From positions 1 through 49,096 of the forward strand of contig JABJJN010000022.1 of the NCBI GenBank assembly GCA_018660835.1: 49,096 nt of DNA, written 5' to 3'. The position numbers and the translations under genes were made by a program. Below, in pieces: positions 17,982 through 27,264 of the stretch (the stretch's first letter is position 1; every line of letters starts with the position of its first letter). Origin of the DNA: Gemmatimonadota bacterium (GTDB lineage: Bacteria > Latescibacterota > UBA2968 > UBA8231). The notes under the pieces are model-generated. The model was not told where the DNA came from, made no database searches, and worked only from the letters and a program-made list of their open reading frames with translations.

Positions 17982-19112
17982 ATGACCGTTTGCCTGTTTG
18001 GTTCCTACACCACAGCCGAAGGCTATCCGGTCAATCGCGTCTTGCGCCAGGGCTTGCGGCAGGCAGGGGTGACCGTCATCGAGTGTCGCGCCGAGGTATG
18101 GGGTCGCTTTGTGCACGAGTTATTCGAGCGTGCCACGCCGGGCCGATTGCTGCGTACAGCAGCCCGTATGATCTGGGGTGTCTTGTCCCTCACGGCCAAG
18201 TACGCGCGAGCACCGGCGCACGACTGGGTGCTGATCGGCTATCCCGGCTACATCGATGTACTGCTCGCGCGTCTATTGATTGGACGGCGGCGAAAGATTG
18301 TGTTGATCTCATTTATCTCCCTCTTCGATACAGCCATAGGCGATCGTCGAGCTGCCAGCGCAACAAGCTTGCCGGCGCGCCTGTTGCGGTGGCTGGACGC
18401 GGCAGCATTTCGCGCCGCAGATGTCGTGCTCGTGGATACCGATGAGCATGGCGATCACTATGCCCAGCTATTTGGAATCGATCGCGATCGCTTCGTGCGT
18501 TCCTTCGTGGGGGAGGACGACGAACAATTTCGGCCCCTGCAAGCGCCCATCCGTAAGGCGGGGGAACCACTTCGGGTCTTGTTTTTCGGGACGTACGTGC
18601 CACTTCACGGCATCGACACCATCGTTGACGCAGCGGCCGAGCTACAGCATGAAGAGATCGACTTTACCCTCATTGGCTGCGGCGAGCAACTTGACTCGCT
18701 ACAGGCACGATCACTGCAGCTGGGTGGCCGCGTGCGCTTCGTCAGCGAATGGCAGTCGACGACACAGCTGTGTGAACACATCGGTCGAGCTGACATCTGT
18801 CTCGGTGTCTTTGGCACGACACCAAAGGCGGCTCGTGTGATTCCCTACAAAGTCTTCGATGCACTTGCCGTCGGCCGCCCGGTGGTCACGCGCGATTCAC
18901 CAGCGATCCGGGAGATGCTCAGTGACGGCGAATCCGCCTTGCTCTGTCCTGCCGGGGATGGGAAGGCGCTGGCAGAAGCGATTCGTCGCCTGCACGTAGA
19001 TCCCATGTTGGCAGATCGCGTTGCCGCCGCAGGCCATCAGGCATTCTTGGCCCACGGCACACCCGCAGCCATTGGGCAACGCCTGCTGCAGCAAGTCGAG
19101 ATCTCGGCATGA
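17982..19112 (+). CDS. Family 4/1-type glycosyltransferase
   Basis: The 376-residue product has a GT-B fold. The N-terminal Rossmann domain begins MTVCLFGSYTTAEGYPVNRV; the C-terminal domain contains VLFFGTYVPLHGIDTIVDAA, FTLIGCGEQ, and a donor-binding region VIPYKVFDALAVGRPVVTRD. It would transfer a sugar from a nucleotide donor at the cytoplasmic side. ATG 17982 was chosen over GTG 17973 because it fits the family start and GGTGG precedes it. Its stop overlaps the next start by 4 bp (ATGA), which implies translational coupling. Confidence 0.88.
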   Translation: MTVCLFGSYTTAEGYPVNRVLRQGLRQAGVTVIECRAEVWGRFVHELFERATPGRLLRTAARMIWGVLSLTAKYARAPAHDWVLIGYPGYIDVLLARLLIGRRRKIVLISFISLFDTAIGDRRAASATSLPARLLRWLDAAAFRAADVVLVDTDEHGDHYAQLFGIDRDRFVRSFVGEDDEQFRPLQAPIRKAGEPLRVLFFGTYVPLHGIDTIVDAAAELQHEEIDFTLIGCGEQLDSLQARSLQLGGRVRFVSEWQSTTQLCEHIGRADICLGVFGTTPKAARVIPYKVFDALAVGRPVVTRDSPAIREMLSDGESALLCPAGDGKALAEAIRRLHVDPMLADRVAAAGHQAFLAHGTPAAIGQRLLQQVEISA

Positions 19113-19888
19113 GTGAACAGATGATCGAACCAACCCCTTGGGGAGAGACCGAAATACGTGGCCCCGTGCACCTGTTTCGCGAGCGTCTCCTCATGCGGCT
19201 CTTCGAACCACTCCTGAGCGATGGACGTGTGCTGGATGCAGGGTGCGGATCTGGAAGTCTGGCCTTTGAACTGGCCAAGTGTGGTTTCCGTGTAGATGCC
19301 CTCGAGCACTCGAGCGAATTTGTCACCATGGTACGCCACAAGATCTCACGTTATGGCAATGAGAGTCGAATCAACGTGCAACAGGGATCGGTCACGCGTC
19401 TGCCTTTTGATGATGCCGTCTTCGACGGGGCCGTGTGTGGTGAAGTCATCGAACACGTCAAACCTGGCGATGGCGGAGATGTTGGTGCGATTGCTGAGCT
19501 GGCGAGAGTGTTAAAACCGGGTGCCCCCTGTGTTGCCAGCGTCCCATTGAATCAGAAATTGTGGGACGACGCCGATGCTTGGGCAGGGCACGTGAAACGC
19601 TATGGCCGAGAGGAATTCGCCGATCTGTTTCGACAGGCTGGCTTTGACATTCAGAGCGTACGTGTATGGGGCTTTCCGCTGGGGCGCATCTATCACAGTG
19701 TGCTGTTTGGCCCCTGGCTGCGACGGACGGCTTCGATGACACCAGAACAACGGGAAGGGCGTCGCGACACACGCGCAGCTCGGAATCCTGTTCTCGTCGG
19801 TGCCGTGGCAGGTGCGTTGCGCTTTGACGAGTTGTTCGCTCGTTGGCCTTGGGGGCGGGGTGTGATTCTCGCCGCCACACGTCGTTAG
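19109..19888 (+). CDS. SAM-dependent methyltransferase (class I)
   Basis: The 259-residue product has motif I VLDAGCGSG (41-49), a motif II/III region FDDAVFDGAVCGEVIEH, and the VLKPG turn, typical of Methyltransf_11/25 Rossmann enzymes. The start ATG overlaps the previous stop by 4 bp. In glycan clusters such enzymes methylate sugars or lipid carriers; the substrate cannot be told. Confidence 0.88.
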   Translation: MSEQMIEPTPWGETEIRGPVHLFRERLLMRLFEPLLSDGRVLDAGCGSGSLAFELAKCGFRVDALEHSSEFVTMVRHKISRYGNESRINVQQGSVTRLPFDDAVFDGAVCGEVIEHVKPGDGGDVGAIAELARVLKPGAPCVASVPLNQKLWDDADAWAGHVKRYGREEFADLFRQAGFDIQSVRVWGFPLGRIYHSVLFGPWLRRTASMTPEQREGRRDTRAARNPVLVGAVAGALRFDELFARWPWGRGVILAATRR

Positions 19889-19896
19889 GTGGAAAC

Positions 19897-20937
19897 ATGG
19901 GAATAGGTACAGCAGTGGTCGGTGTAGGATACTGGGGGCCAAATCTCGTGCGCAATCTGGCCTCCACAGAAGATTGCGATCTGCTGATGGTCTGCGATCG
20001 TGACGCAGCACGCCGTGAGTCGGTAGGCCGGCAACATCCCGGTGTACAGCTGACGGACAGTGTCGACGATGTCTTGAGTGACAGCAGAGTCGACGCCGTC
20101 GTCGTGTCGACGCCAGCTGACACGCACTACGAACTGGCTCTTCGCGTGTTAGAGTCAGGGCGCAGTGTATTTGTCGAGAAACCCTTGGCTCGCACATCGA
20201 AGGAGTGTGAGCGCCTCATCGCCGAGGCCGAGAAACGCGGTGTCCAGCTGATGGTCGGACATACCTTCGAATTCAACGCAGCTGTCGAATATGTAGAGAA
20301 TCTGATCGAGGCGCGTGAGTTGGGGCAGGTCTACTACATCTATTCGCAGCGCCTGAATCTTGGCGTCGTGCGACACGATGTGAATGCACTGTGGAACCTG
20401 GCACCCCATGATATTTCCATCGCCTTGCGCTGGCTCAAGAGAGACCCCGTACGGGTTGCTGCCAGGGGCTACACCTACCTGCAGGCCGGTGTGGAAGATG
20501 TCGTCTACGTCGACCTGGAATTTGCCGATGGCGTCGCCGTTCACATCCATGTGAGCTGGCTCGATCCGGGCAAGGTACGACGCATGACCGTCGTGGGGAG
20601 TCGCAAGATGGTCGTTTACGACGATGCCAGCACGGAGGGCAAGATCCAGGTTTTTGACAAGGGGATCGATCGCGAGCAGTTGGATGATTCACTTGGGGAG
20701 TTCGACTCCTTCGGGAAGTTCCAGCTGACCCAGCGTGCAGGTGATGTTCTGATACCGAAAATCGACTTTGTCGAACCCTTGAAACGTGAGTGCAGCCACT
20801 TTGTCGAGAGCGTTCTGTCCGGGAAACGTCCCCTGACAGACGGTCGCAATGGTCTGAAGGTTGTCAGAATACTTGAAGCAGCAACGCGGTCCCTGCAGGG
20901 CGGCGGTGTCGCGATCGAGTTGGATGACCTCGACTAA
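19897..20937 (+). CDS. Gfo/Idh/MocA family oxidoreductase
   Basis: The 346-residue product begins with the NAD(P)-binding motif VVGVGYWG (7-14) and has VEKPLART (93-100, catalytic-loop Lys95) and NLAPHDISIAL with H171 and D172. These are hallmarks of the Gfo/Idh/MocA family, here most like the nucleotide-sugar 3-dehydrogenases (WlbA type). ATG 19897 is preceded by TAGGTGG. It is the only obvious sugar-nucleotide-modifying enzyme in the window, so other steps of that pathway must be encoded elsewhere. Confidence 0.9.
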   Translation: MGIGTAVVGVGYWGPNLVRNLASTEDCDLLMVCDRDAARRESVGRQHPGVQLTDSVDDVLSDSRVDAVVVSTPADTHYELALRVLESGRSVFVEKPLARTSKECERLIAEAEKRGVQLMVGHTFEFNAAVEYVENLIEARELGQVYYIYSQRLNLGVVRHDVNALWNLAPHDISIALRWLKRDPVRVAARGYTYLQAGVEDVVYVDLEFADGVAVHIHVSWLDPGKVRRMTVVGSRKMVVYDDASTEGKIQVFDKGIDREQLDDSLGEFDSFGKFQLTQRAGDVLIPKIDFVEPLKRECSHFVESVLSGKRPLTDGRNGLKVVRILEAATRSLQGGGVAIELDDLD

Positions 20938-20961
20938 CGAGCCTAGGTAGGGAGACCGTAA

Positions 20962-21906
20962 GTGTATCGAGACAACAAGATTGGGTTGACCATCCCCGCG
21001 TACAATGAGGAGCGGCTGATCGGCCCAACACTGGATGCCATACCCGACATCATAGACGTGGTCTATGTCGTCAACGATTGCAGTACTGATTCGACGGCCG
21101 ATGTGGTGCGCGAACGTGCCGCCAAGGATCCGCGCATCACTCTGGTCGATCACGAGACCAATCAGGGCGTGGGGCAGGGGATCATTACCGGATATCAGCG
21201 AGCGAGCGTCGATCAGTGTGATCTTTGCGTCGTCACGGGTGGCGATCATCAAATGCCGATGGAACAGATCCCGGCCTTGTTGGATCCATTGGTGGAAGGG
21301 AATGCCGATTACAGCAAAGGCAATCGTTTTCTGATGCCCGATGACGGGTTGGATGACATGCCGTGGTCGCGCATGCTCCCCAATGCCATGATCTCTTTCA
21401 TGACCAAGATGGCCAGCGGCTACTACAAGATCTTCGATGTCGTCGATGGATTTACGGCGATCACACGCCGCGCCATCGATTTGGTCGACTGGGATTCCGC
21501 CTGGAAGGGATATGGTTATCCCATGGACTTCCTCGTGCGGCTCAATGCCTACGGCTTGCGGGTCATCGATGTACCCCGACGCGCCATTTATCTAGAGGGT
21601 GAGCGGCAGTCGCAGATCAAGGGGGTGCGATACGCGATGAAGGTCACGCCGATGCTGATTCGAGATTTCTTCTGGCGCATCATCTTCCGCTACCTCGTGC
21701 GCGATTTTCACCCGCTTTTGTTTTTCTATCTCTTCGGACTGCTGTTCCTGCCGCTGGGCGTGGTTTTTGGCGGCTTCTTGATCTATCAGCAGATGGAGGG
21801 CGTGGGCGTGAGTGGTCCACGAGCTGTTGTGTGTGCACTCATGGTTCTGATGGGACTTCAGTTTCTCCTGTTTGCCATGCTCTACGATATGGAAGAGAGC
21901 AAGTAG
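20962..21906 (+). CDS. Family 2 glycosyltransferase with C-terminal membrane helices
   Basis: The 314-residue product has IGLTIPAYNEERLIG, VVNDCSTDST and a metal-site region VVTGGDHQMPMEQI, and ends with two hydrophobic helices (about 235-305). It is related to the GT2 at 17058 but clearly divergent. The usual DxD is replaced by GGD, which may still bind metal. GTG start with AGGGAG upstream. A polyprenyl-phosphate sugar synthase is likely; the substrate is unknown. Confidence 0.88.
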   Translation: MYRDNKIGLTIPAYNEERLIGPTLDAIPDIIDVVYVVNDCSTDSTADVVRERAAKDPRITLVDHETNQGVGQGIITGYQRASVDQCDLCVVTGGDHQMPMEQIPALLDPLVEGNADYSKGNRFLMPDDGLDDMPWSRMLPNAMISFMTKMASGYYKIFDVVDGFTAITRRAIDLVDWDSAWKGYGYPMDFLVRLNAYGLRVIDVPRRAIYLEGERQSQIKGVRYAMKVTPMLIRDFFWRIIFRYLVRDFHPLLFFYLFGLLFLPLGVVFGGFLIYQQMEGVGVSGPRAVVCALMVLMGLQFLLFAMLYDMEESK

Positions 21907-21915
21907 ATCACGTTC

Positions 21916-23112
21916 ATGCATGTCTGCATTCTGACGACGGGGTTCCCGCGATTTCAGGGAGATCTGTTCGGCGCATTTGTGCTTGAGATGGCCCGCGCGC
22001 TCGTAGCGGGTGGGACTCAGGTCACTGTGGTGGCTCCTCACGAGAAGGGGATTGCTCGCGTCGAAACGGTGGACGGTATAGAGGTGCGCCGCTTTCGCTA
22101 TTTTCTGCCTGGTTTGCAGGCTGTGGCCTATGGTGGCGGCATCCCAACCAACCTTCGCAGCAGCTGGCTGGCGCGACTTCAAGTTCCCCTGTTTCTGCTG
22201 GCTTTTGCATGCGCCGCTCGAAGGTGGGGACGAACCTGTGATCTGTACCACTGTCAGTGGACGATCACAGCTGCTGTTGCTTGGCTGGCCAATCGTGGAC
22301 ACCGCCGTCCCATTTTGCTCAGCGTTCGCGGCAGCGACATGATGCTCTCAGACCACTCCATAGGTCGCCACATGAATCGCTGGCTCGTGTCTCGTGCCGA
22401 CACCATCACTGCCGTCAGCGAGCAGATCGCCGGACGGCTCGCCGAGCACGGTGTGGGTGCCAAGACCCATGTTGTTGCCAACGGTGTGAGCGATCGCTTT
22501 CTCCCCAAGGATCGTCTGGCTTCTCGGCACGAATTGCAACTACCTGCAGAAGCAATCATCTGCCTCTTTGTAGGCATGCTCGTACCGGTCAAGGGTCTGG
22601 ATGTTCTTCTGCAAGCCGTTTCTCAGATAGACAATGAGCGTCTTTTGCTCGTACTCGTCGGAGATGGTCCGGAGCGCGCGGCGCTAGAGCACTGCGTCGA
22701 GCATCTGGGGCTCTCGGAGCGAGTGAAGTTTGTCGGTGCCTGTTCCTCCGATGACGTGCCCAAGTGGATGGCTGCCAGCGATCTGCTGGTCCTGTCGAGT
22801 CTGTCAGAGGGACGTCCAAATGTGGTGCTTGAAGCGCATGCCAGTGGCAGGGCCACAGTCGCAACCGACGTGGGTGGGACTGGAGAGTTGATCGAGCACG
22901 AGCAGACGGGTCTGCTCGTGCCGCCGAGTGATCCGGTCGCTTTGGCTGAGGCCTTGCGGGCCCTGATTGACGACGACAACAGACGCGACAGGATGGGTAA
23001 GCAGGCGCGTCAGCGGTTGCTGGAGAAGGGGCTCACGTGGCAGGGAACAGCGACGGCCATACGTACCCTCTATGAACAATTGATGGAACGGCGCGCATGT
23101 GTGGCATCGTAG
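21916..23112 (+). CDS. Family 4 glycosyltransferase
   Basis: The 398-residue GT-B protein has HVCILTTGFPRFQGDLFG at the N-terminus, FVGMLVPVKGLDVLLQA at the interdomain turn, and the E-x7-E donor motif SEGRPNVVLEAHASG near the C-terminus. It is a retaining nucleotide-sugar transferase. Its last 16 bases overlap the start of the following asparagine synthetase gene, so the two are probably translated together. Confidence 0.92.
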   Translation: MHVCILTTGFPRFQGDLFGAFVLEMARALVAGGTQVTVVAPHEKGIARVETVDGIEVRRFRYFLPGLQAVAYGGGIPTNLRSSWLARLQVPLFLLAFACAARRWGRTCDLYHCQWTITAAVAWLANRGHRRPILLSVRGSDMMLSDHSIGRHMNRWLVSRADTITAVSEQIAGRLAEHGVGAKTHVVANGVSDRFLPKDRLASRHELQLPAEAIICLFVGMLVPVKGLDVLLQAVSQIDNERLLLVLVGDGPERAALEHCVEHLGLSERVKFVGACSSDDVPKWMAASDLLVLSSLSEGRPNVVLEAHASGRATVATDVGGTGELIEHEQTGLLVPPSDPVALAEALRALIDDDNRRDRMGKQARQRLLEKGLTWQGTATAIRTLYEQLMERRACVAS

Positions 23113-24998
23113 GTAGTGTCCACATCGATCCTCGCCGTCCGGGCAACCACGAACTGGTGCATCGGATGTGCGATGCGATCACCCATAGAGGGCCCGACGC
23201 TGAAGGGTTTCACACGGGACCTCAAGTGGGATTGGGTATGCGTCGGCTGCAAGTCATCGATCTGGAGACCGGTGCCCAACCCATGTCCAATGAAACCGGC
23301 ACGATCCAGTTGGTCTTCAATGGAGAGATCTACAACTATCGGGAGTTGCGGACCCGTTTGGTCAACAGTGGTCACCAGTTCAAGACACAGTCTGATACCG
23401 AGGTGATCGTGCATCTGTACGAGGAATGTGGAGATAACTTTGTCGAACAGTTGCGCGGTATGTTCGCCATTGCGCTGTGGGACACCACGCAACGTACACT
23501 GATTCTGGCACGTGACCGGCTGGGAAAGAAGCCACTCTTCTATGCGCAAACCTCGGCCGGTATTTCATTCGCTTCGGAACTGACTGCGTTGATGTTGGAT
23601 CCCGCTATCGATTCTGAACTCGATCATGTCGCCGTCGATGAATACCTGACGTATCTATTTGTCCCACACCCACGGACCCCTTACCTGGCTGTCAAAAAAC
23701 TGCCCCCGGCAACGGTGGCAATATACCAGGATGGACAACTTCAACAGCGTCGTTACTGGCATGTTGATTATCGCTCCGGTGAGCAGGACCGCCGTTCTGA
23801 GCAAGATCTGGTAGACGAACTAGACGAGAAATTGTGTGAGGCTGTTCGGCTGCGTTTAGAAGCAGATGTGCCACTTGGCGCATTTCTCAGCGGTGGGGTC
23901 GATTCCTCACTGATTGTGGCGATGATGCAGAAGGTGGGGACGGGGAACGTGCAGACCTTCACCGTTGGTTTTGGTGATCCCAGTTTCGACGAGGTGAGTC
24001 AGGCGAGCGAATTTGCCCGCTACCTCGGCACGCAGCATACAGACTTCGTCAGCGACTATGGTGTTGCAGATCTGGTCCCGAGGATGGTGAGTCATTTTGG
24101 TGAGCCCTTCGCCGATTCGTCTGCGATTCCCACGTTTCGTGTCGCCGAAATGACACGTCAACAGGTGACCGTTGCCCTCAGCGGCGATGGGGGTGATGAG
24201 GTGTTTGGCGGCTATAGGCGCTACCAGGCACGGCGCTGGGCCAACATGTTCAATCGCCTTCCCGGCTTGCTGCATCGTCTGCTCGATGCGGGTGGTAGGC
24301 GACTGCACGAACCGGCTATGTATTTCGGCCACAGTCGTCGAAAAAAACTTAAGCGCTTCCTGGAATATGCTGCCACGGTGCGCGAGACACCGCAGACATC
24401 ATGGGCCTTTTTCTTTCCGGACAGTACCCGGCGATCCTTGTATTCAACGGGATTTGCAGGCGCGCTGGGTGCTGATCGTGAGCAAGAGGGAGGAAGCTAT
24501 GCCGCCTACGAGCAGGCTGCGTTCGACGCGGATGGACAGGGCATGTTGTGGTTCGATCTGATGACCTATCTCACAGACGATATCCTCGTGAAGGTAGATC
24601 GCATGAGTATGGCCTGCTCGCTTGAGGTTCGCTCACCCCTCTTAGATCACGAAGTCATCGAATTCATGGCAGGTGTGTCGGTGCACCACAAATACGATCT
24701 GCGGTCGACGAAGAGACTACTGCGTCGTGTCGCCGAGCGCTACGTCCCGGCAGAGATTCTGCAGCGACCCAAGCACGGTTTTGCAGTACCTCTGGCGAGT
24801 TGGTTGAAGACGGATCTGAAGCCGTGGATGCAGGAGCTATTGAGTTCACAGGCAGTGGCCAGCAGAGGTTTGTTCGAACCCGCTGAAGTCACCGGTATGG
24901 TTGACCGGCATTTGCGCGGAGAACGGGACTTGAGTCAGCAACTCTGGGCGCTGCTGATGTTGGAAGCCTGGTTCCGCCAGGGGCGTGTGGGTAGGTAA
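23097..24998 (+). CDS. asnB: Asparagine synthase (glutamine-hydrolysing), copy 1
   Basis: The 633-residue product has the N-terminal nucleophile Cys2 (MCGIVG), HRGPDAEG and FNGEIYNY of the glutaminase domain, the ATP pyrophosphatase loop LSGGVDSS, GDGGDEVFGGYRRY, and KVDRMSMACSLEVRSPLLDH of the synthetase domain. All key residues of a type II glutamine-dependent asparagine synthetase are present. In surface glycan loci such enzymes often amidate a uronic-acid or aminoacyl acid group rather than make free asparagine. That use is inferred here from the context. Confidence 0.95.
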   Translation: MCGIVGSVHIDPRRPGNHELVHRMCDAITHRGPDAEGFHTGPQVGLGMRRLQVIDLETGAQPMSNETGTIQLVFNGEIYNYRELRTRLVNSGHQFKTQSDTEVIVHLYEECGDNFVEQLRGMFAIALWDTTQRTLILARDRLGKKPLFYAQTSAGISFASELTALMLDPAIDSELDHVAVDEYLTYLFVPHPRTPYLAVKKLPPATVAIYQDGQLQQRRYWHVDYRSGEQDRRSEQDLVDELDEKLCEAVRLRLEADVPLGAFLSGGVDSSLIVAMMQKVGTGNVQTFTVGFGDPSFDEVSQASEFARYLGTQHTDFVSDYGVADLVPRMVSHFGEPFADSSAIPTFRVAEMTRQQVTVALSGDGGDEVFGGYRRYQARRWANMFNRLPGLLHRLLDAGGRRLHEPAMYFGHSRRKKLKRFLEYAATVRETPQTSWAFFFPDSTRRSLYSTGFAGALGADREQEGGSYAAYEQAAFDADGQGMLWFDLMTYLTDDILVKVDRMSMACSLEVRSPLLDHEVIEFMAGVSVHHKYDLRSTKRLLRRVAERYVPAEILQRPKHGFAVPLASWLKTDLKPWMQELLSSQAVASRGLFEPAEVTGMVDRHLRGERDLSQQLWALLMLEAWFRQGRVGR

Positions 24999-25000
24999 CC

Positions 25001-25192
25001 ATGGTGGACAGTTCCGACAACGTGCGCCGTAGTGCGCTGACAGAGGACAACGGTACGGCCGAAAATGGTGATCGCCGCCCCGCATGGCTGGGGGTGATTG
25101 GGCTGCTTTGGTCTGCCGCCATCTTCTACCACTTTTTTACAACCCTTGGTTTTGTCGATTTGCTCAAGCAAGTCGTGGGCATAGGCGGTTGA
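25001..25192 (+). CDS. Small single-span membrane protein
   Basis: The 63-residue product starts 2 bp after the asnB stop. A charged N-terminal tail (VDSSDNVRRSALTEDNG) is followed by one membrane helix (about 29-53, WLGVIGLLWSAAIFYHFFTT). It is not a family I recognise. The tight spacing on both sides (14 bp to the GT39-like gene) and the helix support a real gene. It may be a small partner of the GT39-like enzyme. Confidence 0.65.
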   Translation: MVDSSDNVRRSALTEDNGTAENGDRRPAWLGVIGLLWSAAIFYHFFTTLGFVDLLKQVVGIGG

Positions 25193-25205
25193 GGCAAGAT
25201 TTGCC

Positions 25206-27086
25206 ATGCTGAGCTCACTCGCCATCGCCCTGCTTCTGGGCGCCGCTGCAGCGGCAACGGGAAGGAAACTTCTCGCCTGGATCGGTTTCCGACCTGACAG
25301 CACCGCACAGGAGTGGAGTCTGTCCGTTTGCCTCGGATTCGGTCTCCTGATGGTGATGATGCTGATTCTCGGCTTGAGTCATCTGCTCTACGAGAATCTG
25401 ATCTACGGTGCGCTCTTGTTGTGGGGTGGGGTAGGTCTGTATCACCGGCAGCTCAAGATACCGCGTCGCCCCATGCCGGATCTGGCGCAGAGCCTGCGCT
25501 CACCACAGACGTGGTTGCTTGTGAGTATGGCGCTGGTCCTGGTGTTGGGTGGTGTCCGTGCCATGGCGCCGACCCATGGAGCAACAGACCCGCTGGCGTA
25601 CCAACTCGCCCTGCCACGCATCTATCTGCAGAGTCACTTCCTCAGCTTTGAGCAGACGATAACCGGTGCTCTGTACCCTGGTTATTTGGGCCTTCTCTAC
25701 GTCGTCGGGTTGGCTCTCCATGGCCCCGTCCTGGCGCAATTGATTCACTGGTTTCTTGGCGTCTCGACCTGTATTGCAGTGTACGCTCTCGGGCGGCAGC
25801 TCTTTGGGCGTGCCACTGGCGTGTGGGCTGCCGTTATCTTTGCCATGTGTCCTGTCGTCACGATTTTTGCGAGCCAGGGCTACATCGATGTGGGGCTCTG
25901 CTTCTTTCAGTTCTGTGCATTCAGTGCGCTTTTCGCTTGGTGTCGACGACAGGACCGGTCCAGCTTGCTTCTGGCAGCTCTGCTCACGGGCATCGCCATT
26001 GGCGTCAAGCATCAGGGGCTGCCGACTTTGCTGATCGGCACGAGTATGATCGGCGTTCTCAGTTGGCGTACCAGCGGCTGGCGTCAGGCGCTGGTGGCGA
26101 CAAGTCAATATGCCGGGATCGCCCTGTTGCTGCTGGCCCCCTGGTATCTGCGAGCCTATTTGGCATCCGGCAATCCCATGTGGCCCTTGATGAATGGTTG
26201 GTTCGGTGGGCTGCCCTTCGGACAAGCACCGGTCATTCTGTCGGGCAATGAACGAAATCCGGACGCTACCTTGTTACAGGCTTTTAGCGCGCTGGTTCCG
26301 ACGCTGGATTGGGTTGTGCGACGGTCATCGGAAATATTCCTGTGGAAGTGGACCTTCCAGGCGGCGGGTGCGCAAAAGCTTATCGGTCCGTATTTCCTGG
26401 CTTTGGTTCCTGTGGGCATTCTCTATCTACGGCGTCAGCATCTGTGGTTCCTGGGCTTCTGCCTTACGTACCACTTTGTGTTGATTCGAGCGCTGCACCT
26501 GAATCCACGCTACGGTTTGGTTCTGTTCGCCAGCTTGAGCATTCTGGCCGGATATGGCGCCTTGCGGTTGGCTGAACACCCATGGCGCTGGCTACGCTAC
26601 GCTTTCATTGGGGTCATTGCCTGTACTGTGGTGATGAACTCGGTCTGGCTCTTTGAGATGACCAAGTCCAGCCTGCCCGTCGCCCTGGGACGCGAGTCAG
26701 AGGAAGTCTTTCTGACGCAAAGGGAGTCGAACTATCGTGTGTTTCGGCATGTCAATCAGAATCTGCCTGAAGACTCCAGGATCTTGCTACAGGGAATCGT
26801 CAAGGGATTCTACTGCGAACGACCGTATCTGTGGGACCATCCACATCAGAGGGTGATCGAATACGAAGACTACGAAACGGCAAAGGATCTTCGCCGTCGT
26901 TTCGATGAACTTGGGATTACGCATGTGGTTCGCATGATCCGTATTCCACCCGGCCGTGAAAGTTTCGGCTTTCCGCAGTATTTCATGGATCCCTACCACG
27001 AAGAATTCCGCAAGCGCCATCTGAAGTTGCTCTATCGTGACGAATCGTATGTCCTGTTTGAAGTCGCTTCTGCGGGCAAAGGCTGA
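25206..27086 (+). CDS. GT39-like polytopic membrane glycosyltransferase
   Basis: The 626-residue product has about ten to eleven membrane helices and a C-terminal soluble region. A PMT/ArnT-like loop THGATDPLAYQLALPRIYL (about 122-140) holds the acidic residue typical of GT-C enzymes, and ASQGYIDVGLCFFQFCAFSA and GIAIGVKHQGLP fit the family core. It would use a polyprenyl-linked sugar donor on the outer face of the inner membrane. It lacks the TPR tail of the 36379-49096 array and is not one of those paralogs. Confidence 0.85.
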   Translation: MLSSLAIALLLGAAAAATGRKLLAWIGFRPDSTAQEWSLSVCLGFGLLMVMMLILGLSHLLYENLIYGALLLWGGVGLYHRQLKIPRRPMPDLAQSLRSPQTWLLVSMALVLVLGGVRAMAPTHGATDPLAYQLALPRIYLQSHFLSFEQTITGALYPGYLGLLYVVGLALHGPVLAQLIHWFLGVSTCIAVYALGRQLFGRATGVWAAVIFAMCPVVTIFASQGYIDVGLCFFQFCAFSALFAWCRRQDRSSLLLAALLTGIAIGVKHQGLPTLLIGTSMIGVLSWRTSGWRQALVATSQYAGIALLLLAPWYLRAYLASGNPMWPLMNGWFGGLPFGQAPVILSGNERNPDATLLQAFSALVPTLDWVVRRSSEIFLWKWTFQAAGAQKLIGPYFLALVPVGILYLRRQHLWFLGFCLTYHFVLIRALHLNPRYGLVLFASLSILAGYGALRLAEHPWRWLRYAFIGVIACTVVMNSVWLFEMTKSSLPVALGRESEEVFLTQRESNYRVFRHVNQNLPEDSRILLQGIVKGFYCERPYLWDHPHQRVIEYEDYETAKDLRRRFDELGITHVVRMIRIPPGRESFGFPQYFMDPYHEEFRKRHLKLLYRDESYVLFEVASAGKG

Positions 27087-27098
27087 CGGGGGGGCCGG

Positions 27099-27245
27099 GT
27101 GCGACGATTCGATTTCGATCCCAGAGCCGAGCATGTGCTGATGACGGAGAACCTCGATTTTTTTTGGCAACTACCGTCGGTTGCCAGCTACGGCCCGTTG
27201 GCGATGGTCTTCACTTTTCTCGCCCGTGGTCTGCAAGAGTGGTGA
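27099..27245 (+). CDS. Possible small protein, 48 residues
   Basis: A GTG-initiated frame fills the gap between the GT39-like gene and the methyltransferase gene. A G-rich stretch (27088-27098) could act as a ribosome site. The product has an acidic/aromatic first half and a hydrophobic second half (SYGPLAMVFTFLARGLQEW), and third-base GC is similar to the neighbours. A TGGCAAC/GTTGCCA hairpin (27165-27186) overlaps it, so the signal might be RNA structure instead. No homologue is known to me. Confidence 0.35.
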   Translation: MRRFDFDPRAEHVLMTENLDFFWQLPSVASYGPLAMVFTFLARGLQEW

Positions 27246-27264
27246 TGATAGGAGAATCGCAACG

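Noticed and set aside
27165..27186. Hairpin next to T8 as a terminator after the GT39-like gene
   Set aside because: The T-run precedes the stem on the plus strand and becomes an A-run after it on the minus strand, so it does not fit a terminator on either strand.
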